Of a stretch of DNA of 64,000 bases, positions 57,030-64,000 are shown in pieces (position 1 is the first letter of the stretch; each line of letters opens with the position of its first letter). The notes under the pieces were generated by a model, which had not been told where the DNA came from, ran no database searches, and was given only the letters and a program-made list of their open reading frames with translations. The stretch spans positions 55,414,012 to 55,478,011 of the forward strand of contig CM059971.1 of assembly GCA_030490835.1 (NCBI GenBank), read 5' to 3'. Source of the DNA: Annona cherimola. Taxonomy: Eukaryota > Streptophyta > Magnoliopsida > Magnoliales > Annonaceae. The position numbers were made by a program, and so were the translations under genes.

Positions 57030-59545
57030 CTGAGGTGTAAAGGTCATAAATATGATTAGTGCTTATGCACCACAAGTAGAATTAGATAATAGAATCAAAA
57101 AATAATTTCGTGATGACTTAGATAACATAATGCAAATGATACCTAATCCAGAAAAGGTTGTGATAAGTGGAGATTTAAATGGACATATAGAAAAGGAGAA
57201 TATAAGATATGAGAGAATTCATGGAGGTTTCAACTTTCGAATAAGGAATGGAATAAAAAATGTCATTTTAGATTTTGCTATAACATATGATTTGATTATA
57301 GCAAATACTTTATTTCAAAAACAAAAGGAACACTTGATAACCTTCAAGAGTGGGATTAATTCTAGCTAAATAGATTTCTTCCTTATAAGAAAATCAAATA
57401 GATCCATTTGTATAAATTATAAGGTTATTCCAGGTGAGAGTTTAGCTGCAACATAGATTACTAGTAATGGATATACATACAAAAAAATGTCGACAAAAAC
57501 TAAAAGTAATATAATTCTAAAAATTAAATTGTGGAATTTAAAGAGAAATAACATGGAACTTTTTAATAAAAGAATAATAGAAGAAGGAAAATGAGACCTA
57601 CAAGAAGAGGAAGTGAGATCAATATGGGATAAAATATCAACTAGCATAAAAGAAGCTGGACAAAGTATTGTATGAATATATAAAAATTGTATATCTTTAC
57701 ATAGGAAAATCTGGTGGTGGACCGAGGATGTTCAAAAAACTATAACTAATAAACATGAAAAGTTAAAAAAATAGTAGAGTAACAAAAATGATACAAACTT
57801 AAAACAATACAAGCTATCAGAAAAAGCTAGTAAAAAGATTATTAGCGATGCTAAATACAAAGCTTATGACAACTTATATGACAGATTAGAAACTAGATAA
57901 GGTAAAAAAGATATATTTAAGTTAGCTAAATTAAGAGAAAATAAAGACAAAGATTTAGCACATGTTAGATGTATTAAAAGTAAAGAACAAAGAGTTCTAG
58001 TCAAAGACGATGAAATTAAAGAGAGATAAAAATTTATTTTTTTAGTCTACTAAATGATACCCCATAAGAACATTTAACATTAGATGTTAGTTAGACAAAG
58101 AAGAAAATATGAATATTAGCTATTTCCCAAAAATTTGAATATCCGAAGTAAAGAAAGCTCTAAAAAATGAAAATAGAAAAAACTTTAGGCCTAGACAATA
58201 TACCAATTGAGGCATGGAAGTGCATGAGAGATGTAAGTATAAGATGACTAACCAATTTCTTTAATAAGATTATGAAAAACAAAGTTAATGACAAGTGAAT
58301 GGAGAAAAAATATTATAGTCCCGATTTATAAAAATAAGGAAGATATTCAAAACGTTCAAATTATCAGAGAATTAAACTAATGAGTCACACCATGAAGTTA
58401 TGAAAAAGAGTAATTGAATATAGAGTAAGACATGAAACTATTGTATCGGAAAATCAGTTTAGTTTTATACCTGGAAGATCAACCACTGAGGTCATTTTCT
58501 TACTTAGACAACTATTTGAGAAGTATAGAGAGAAAAAAAAGAATTTATACATGATCTTTACTAATTTAGAAAAAGCATATGATCAAGTACCAAGAAAATT
58601 AATATGACAAGTGATGAAAAAGAAAAGAATTAATAGTAGATACATTGATGTTATTAAAGACATATATGCAGGGGTTGTAACAAATGTGAGGACCGTTAGT
58701 TGAGATACTAATATTTTTAGTTAAAATAGGTTTACATCGAGGCTCAGCCTTGAGTCCTTATCTTTTTTACTTTAATAATAGATGAAATTACTAGACATCT
58801 ACCTTGGTGCATATTATTTGCAGATGACATTGTTATAATAGATGAAACTAGAAAATGACTAAATTTAAAATTGAACAGGTGGGTAGATGCCTTAAAATCT
58901 AATAGTTTTAGAATTTATCGTACAAAAACTGAATATATGAAATGCAATTTTAATAATAGTGAGAACTTGGATAGGGAACCAATTAAGATTTTAAATCAAG
59001 TAGTAACAAGAACTAATCATTTCTTATACTTAAGATCAATAGTTTAAGAGAATGGGGCAATTAAAAAAGATATAATATATAGAATTCAAGCAAGATGGAA
59101 GAATTGGCGAAGTGTGTCAGGAATTTTATGTGATTTAAATTTAAAGAAAAATTTTATAACGCTGCGATTAGACCCGCTATGCTTTTTGGGGCAGAATGTT
59201 AAGCAGTTAAAGAACAACATACACATAAAATGAACATAGTAGAAGTGAGACTAATATGTGATAAAATGAGAAAAAATAAATTAAGATAGTTTGATCATAC
59301 TAAACAGAGGCCTGAAATGACACCGGTTAGGAAAGCAAAATCTATCCAAATAGAAGATGGTAGGAGAATTAGAGGAACATCCAAAAAATATGGATGAAAG
59401 TAATTAAACAAGATTTTAAAAATATTATAAATTATTGAAAATTTAGTCTCTAATTGCCAAGAATTACGAAACAAAATCCATGTAGCCGACCCCACTTAGC
59501 TGGGAAATGACTTATGATGATGACGACGATGATGATGATTTTATA
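57030..59545 (+). mobile_element. RTE-type LINE, 5'-truncated and decayed
   Basis: Broken plus-strand frames follow the order of plant RTE elements. The endonuclease comes first (ISAYAPQVE, VISGDLNGHIEKE, ILDFAITYDLIIANT, IDFFL). Reverse transcriptase follows (ENQFSFIPGRSTTE near 58450, LEKAYDQVPRK near 58570, GLHRGSALSPY near 58735, LFADDIVII near 58810). A C-terminal part ends in RNKIHVADP. The 3' end has the characteristic CCGACCCCACTTAGCTGG followed by a GAT/GAC-type trinucleotide tail at 59507-59540. The start lies inside the endonuclease domain, so it was truncated on insertion. Many stops show that it is dead. Confidence 0.85.
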
Positions 59546-60739
59546 GCCCTTGGCTTGAATGGGGTGTACCATCAATTATTTCTGGCCCAATCCTTTCCTT
59601 TCGATTTTGTAAGTGTCTCATGTTTTTCCTTACCCATATCCATCCATCCTTTTCTTACCATCGTTAGCACCTTTTTTAGTTTTGCTTTTGGCTTTGTTGA
59701 TTTTTCTTACTGAATCTCCCTCTTCTTTTTTTTTTGATAGAAGCAAACCATCTGCTGCTCTGTCCACCAACAGTTCCATTCCTGTTTGGCAAGATTTCCT
59801 ACTCTTTTTTTCTTATATATATAAGGATATATTCCTATGCAACTGCACTACAGGTTAACCATGGTGCAGGTGCGAAATCTTACCATTCATTTTAGCTGGT
59901 GGAATCCCAGCTGTCGATAACTATCATGAGTTTAGATGAGATTGGTGGTGTGTGTAGCATTCTCGGAGGGAAGTAAGCACCAAATACATTTTAGAGAGGA
60001 AAGGGGAGAGAATTTAGGGATTTCCACTAATCTCCATCTCCCTTTCCAGTATTTATAGCAGCGACTAAGCCCTCTTCAGTCCCCCTTCCATTTTTTGCAG
60101 TAGTGACGAGATCCCTCTCCAATTTGATTTTTGCAATAGTGAACGAAATCCTCATTTCAAGTAAGCTCTTGCAAGTTTTTCATACGCTATAAATCTACAA
60201 TGCAGAGGCATTCATCACCCCTATTCTCTGAAGTTTTTTGAACAACACCTTATGTTTGTGCGCTGAAAAGCACCTATCTTAAGATTAGCATGTTCTGCTA
60301 TGCGAACAGTAGCAGGTGGATGATGAGATCATTCACCGGTTCAAGGAAGTAGCCCAGAGGGCTGCCCAAGTCTAGACATAGACCCTTAAACAGATATATA
60401 TATATATATAGGATATGCAATATACAGAATTAGCTTAGAAGATGTTCAAGTTGTTTTTGTGTTTGTTTTATCAGATAAGATAATCTATAATAATCTGTCT
60501 TAAGTTGTTTATGGAAGTAACTGTTTAGTTCATATGGTTTTAGTTTCGTTAGATGGAATTCTCGTTGAGCTTTTTATTGTCTTAGAGTGCTTAATTTTTT
60601 TTCTTAGTTGATCAATTTGTTTAGTCATTGATGAGTCTAATTTATCCTAATAGATATTCTATGAGTCGTTGTTTTTCTTTTTTTGCGAGTGATATTCTGT
60701 AGAAATTTTCTTTTAATCATTTATAGGGTTCACCATAGA
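59546..60739. other. No gene recognised
   Basis: Short T-rich ORFs only. At 59822-59865 a segment (ATATTCCTATGCAACTGCAC, CCATGGTGCAGGTGC) resembles one end of the MITE at 62991. A (TA)n run lies at 60393-60410. Confidence 0.35.
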
Positions 60740-62960
60740 TTTGATGAGGTAATAGTTTTCTTAGATGATTTTCAAGTTCAGCTTTTTGCTGCCTTAGAGC
60801 TTTTAACTCTCTGCTTAATTGATGGATTTGTCTGGTCATTAGGTAGCTAGCATAGATAATTATTTTTCTAATTCCTGTTTGTCTTCTTCTAAGTTACTGA
60901 TGATAAAATTTCTAAACCAGTGCGGGTGTTGAGTTTGTCTTTCTATTAATATTTCTAGAAATTTTATAATAAGTTTATGTCTTTGTATTTGTCATTGAAT
61001 AAGAGGAAGATGACTTGGAATAACTCCCCACCCCACAAAGCTAGTTCATTATTGATATTATCTTCAAGGTTTTGAAATAAGATTTGTAAGTTTAAAGTCA
61101 TTTGATTATAATGACATGCATCTGAAACAATAAATAAAAATGCACGCGAATAAAAATTTGATTGAAATAATAGAGTTTACAATACAAGTTTGAAATCTAT
61201 CTTTAAAAATAACTTACAAGTTTAGGAATTAGATCAAACTCTAAATCAACAACTTGTTCCTTTAGTAGAGTTTTGGGATCGTCTTACAATAGAGGTTTTG
61301 AAGAGGTTTACAGAGTAAGAGCGGCTACAGGTTGAGAGAGAGAGGGGAGAGGGAGAGCTTTTGGTAATTGCTGGAGGCTTTCCTTAGCAGGGAGAGGGCT
61401 TTGGAAATATTTTCGATACCTTCCTTCCTCTTCAGCTCCTTCTTTTTAGCCGTTTAGAGACATTTCTAATTGACTTTTGATGGCTTGGATTGACAACCAC
61501 CACTGGTTGTTGTGCTAGACCTGCTGGATTCTTGTTAGAGATTCTTGATGAGTACTGTTGGAGCAACAGTTCTGAAAAGCCTGTCTGGATTCTTGACGAA
61601 CATTGTTGGAGCGGCAGTTCTGAAAAGCGTGTGTGGATTCCTAACGAGTACTTGACGTTTAAATGATGTTTTGTCTTCTTGCGTGGGCGGAGCTAGTGAT
61701 GTCACGATACTATCATGCAAGGGGAGACGAAAAATGGCGGAAGAAAATGTTTGAATGAGAGTTGAAGACGACAGTTTGTGGCTGGGTTTTTTTTAAGTAT
61801 AGAAATGTAGTTGATATTGGGACTTAGTGAGTCCCTACACATCTTCATTTTGGTATGCCTGGTAGGCTTCATTTGACCCGGTGGCAGACTGTTGGTCTTC
61901 TTCAAGTTTGGTGGTTGGTTGTACAGATGGTTGCGGTTTAGCTGCGTCTGTATTTCTTAGAGGAGTTTTACAAAATCTTCTTGGGTTAATGCTGCTGCGA
62001 GTTTGGATTGGACTACAGACTTTTGAGACAAGAACTGCAATTCTTGTTTGGATGGAGTCTCTGGTGCCCAAAGTTGCTATTTGTTGATCCATTCAACGAC
62101 CTGTTGAGGATCAACATGGGTGTATTTAAAAGGGTCCCACCATTTTACCTTGAAAATTCTTCCAAGGGAAGATGGTTGGGGTTTTGGATTTTCAAAAAAA
62201 GCATACTCCCATTGACAAATCCAAGCTAGAGAAAATTTTGAACAAAAATTTAAGGTTTGAGGAAAGCGGTTTTCATAATTTGAAAGATGAGCATGTTTGC
62301 GAAAGGTTTGGAAACCTTGATTTACTAACAGTGGAAATATTTTAGGAATTAATCCAAAATGGTCCTACCATTGAGTAAACCAAAATAGAAAAATATAGTT
62401 TGTGTTTTGTTTGAAATAAACATTCAGAAATGATTTTATGATTCGTTTTTGTACCAAAAGGCTTTATACCAGGGTAGTTGATAGTACCAGTATGTGTATG
62501 TTTGAGGGTTAAAAGTAATTGAAAGTTTTTTTAATTTTTCATTGATTCGAAATCTGACGGCATCAAAACCTTAAGAATTTGAACGCTTAAATGGGTAATT
62601 TCTGTTGGATCATCCTTGTCGGGATAATGTTTGACTTGTATGGATTGGGTATCAACAAGGATGAGCTCATGAAACTTCTGGGTCTTGTAGTAATCCGTGG
62701 TTTTATCATGATGAGTTGGGAAAAATAGAGTTTTGGTTAATTGAGTAGGGTCTTTGAAAGTCTGAAAATCATGTTCAATATAACAAATGGGTATTGATGC
62801 GTTTGGTTTTGTGACATATTTTGATTTGTTTGAGATTTTTATTTGGAGTGGAGTTGGGTGAAGTTTAATATCTTTGACTAATTTTGATTGGAGAGTTTGA
62901 GGTAGGATTCTTTTGCCGGAGTGTTTGCGTCATACGAATTTGAATGGTTCTATGGCTTTG
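60740..62960 (-). pseudogene. Decayed retroelement- or pararetrovirus-like coding region
   Basis: The minus strand reads as coherent protein pieces broken by stops and shifts. A region near 62960-62540 includes DYYKTQKFHELILVDT and HLSVQILKVL. A Trp/Phe-rich region follows near 62500-62180. Another piece near 62160-61970 contains KVKWWDPF, EWINK and SKLAAALTQEDF. A coiled-coil-like piece near 60850 contains RQIHQLSRELKALRQQKAEL. I associate the WWDPF-type text with unclassified plant ORFs found beside retroelement or pararetroviral genes, from memory and without certainty. No reverse transcriptase motif is visible here, so the class is open. Nothing here could be functional. Confidence 0.35.
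61532..61650. repeat. Tandem duplication, about 57 bp x 2
   Basis: Two copies of GATTCTTGA-GA then GTTGGAGC, CAGTTCTGAAAAGC and GTGGATTC-type sequence, with a partial third copy. Confidence 0.6.
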
Positions 62961-62990
62961 AGTTTAGGGGATTTCTGTATATATATATAT

Positions 62991-63365
62991 AGAAATATTC
63001 AGGTGCAACTACATTGCACCACAATTATGGTGCAGTTACCTCAAAATGGGTCCCGCATAATCATAAAATTATAATTTACTTCACTCATTGTATTTATAAT
63101 TACATATTCTATTACTATACTAATTTTCATCTTAATTGGATATGTGTATAGATCCCATTTAAAATGGTACAAATTCAACGTAATAAAATAGTTTAATGTA
63201 AATAGCAACTTTAAAGTTATTTTTTCAACATGTAAACCATTTTGCTAAAAAATTTATATATAGATAAATGATTGTGTAAAGTATTAATTCATTTAATTAC
63301 ATGTGGAGCCTATTTTGGGCCAATTGCACCGTTAATTATAGTGGACCTTCACTGCACAGGAAAGG
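62991..63365. mobile_element. Older palindromic MITE
   Basis: Arms resemble those of the neighbour at 63379: GGTGCAACT-CA-TGCACC, AAAATGGGTCCC, CACTCATTGTATTTA and TATTCTATTACTATAC at left, against GGAGCCTATTTTGGGCC and CACTGCACAGG at right. Divergence is higher and the ends are less sharp. Confidence 0.6.
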
Positions 63366-63378
63366 TATATATATATAT

Positions 63379-63757
63379 GAGTTCTGTTCCGGTGCAGCGT
63401 CACTACACCGGAACAGCGGTGCAGTGGGCCCAAAATGGGCCCCACATGATCATGAAATTATGATCTATTCCACCCATTGTATTTAGAATAATGTATTCTA
63501 TTACCATACCAATTTTCATCCTAATCAGATACTTTAAAGTTGTTATTTACATCAAACTATTTTATTACATTAGATTTGTACCATTTTCAGATGGGGCCCA
63601 TATACATATCTGATTGGGATGAAAATTGGTGTGGTAATAGAATACATTATTCTAAATACAATGGGTGGAGTAGATCATGATTGCATGATCATGTGGGGCC
63701 CATTTTGGGCCCCCTGTACCGCTGTTCCGGTGCAGCGTCACTGCACCGGAACAACTC
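63379..63757. mobile_element. Palindromic MITE in a TA microsatellite
   Basis: Inverted arms of about 165 bases agree at roughly nine in ten positions: GAGTTCTGTTCCGGTGCAGC... and its inverse ending CCGGAACAACTC. Each arm starts with its own hairpin CCGGTGCAGCGTCACTGCACCGG-type (written in part), then GGGCCCAAAATGGGCCCC, itself a palindrome. It is flanked by TA runs, so a 9-base TATATATAT duplication is possible but not provable. Confidence 0.8.
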
Positions 63758-64000
63758 TATATATATATATATATATATATATCTCATATTGAGTGTAGTC
63801 GTACATTAATTCTGTCTCTTTGTCAGATCGCACGCAGATGGTTGTGGAGCTTAGTATTGCTTGATCTACTCATTATTTTTGCAATATTGATTGGCTGTGT
63901 TGTGAAGTTTGGGAGGGAGGTTCATCACACGAGAGAACTAGACTCTTGCCTGCTAATCTGTAACTATTTTTATTTTGTTTTGAACATCCCACATCTTAAT

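Overview
The window reads as nuclear DNA of a flowering plant. Genes are sparse, most of the sequence is AT-rich, intron borders look plant-like, and retroelements dominate: Ty1/copia elements of Sirevirus type, Ty3-like solo LTRs, an RTE-type LINE and many short inverted-repeat elements. I cannot name the species. No tRNA, rRNA or CRISPR was seen.

Layout. 1-3485: an old Ty3-like LTR end and a decayed copia LTR with a gag fragment. 3657-11710: two diverged copies of an unknown GA-rich dispersed repeat; one carries a Mutator-type MITE with a 9-bp target duplication and the other keeps the empty site. A hAT-like element (8718-9564) lies between them. 12060-12900 and 19675-20780: more decayed LTRs of the copia family. 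13425-17190 (minus strand): the only recognisable host-type gene. Its first coding exon encodes a pierisin/scabin-like ADP-ribosyltransferase domain. The last exon encodes four hemopexin-type repeats like those of legume albumin-2 (PA2), but is broken by stops and frameshifts. 25029-35800 (minus strand): a young, nearly intact Sirevirus-like element (E1; LTRs differ by about 8 substitutions, target duplication CCTTG). 35821-37110: nested MITEs, one interrupting an open reading frame. 37680-51660: a composite CATCTAAC minisatellite split by an older element of the same family on the plus strand (E2, 38392-51134, target duplication TCTAA). E2's 3' LTR contains a further solo LTR (47604-49881, target duplication GCAGT). 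51661-55187: a very AT-rich block. 57030-59545: a decayed RTE-type LINE. 60740-62960: an unassigned decayed retroelement- or pararetrovirus-like coding region on the minus strand. 62991-63757: two palindromic MITEs.

How parts work together. E1 and E2 share one plan: LTR, iMet primer site, gag with two zinc knuckles, pol (protease, integrase, reverse transcriptase, RNase H) in another frame, a leader dense in GTCGAC palindromes followed by a pyrimidine tract, a large extra ORF in the env-like slot, polypurine tract, LTR. The palindromes of the extra ORF's leader also fill the LTR U3. Both elements carry the same in-frame TGA in pol, which suggests the family was mobilised in trans or by readthrough.

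The most unusual object is the ADP-ribosyltransferase plus hemopexin gene. The nested solo LTR with six G-boxes, the shared pol stop and the palindrome-rich internal leader follow.
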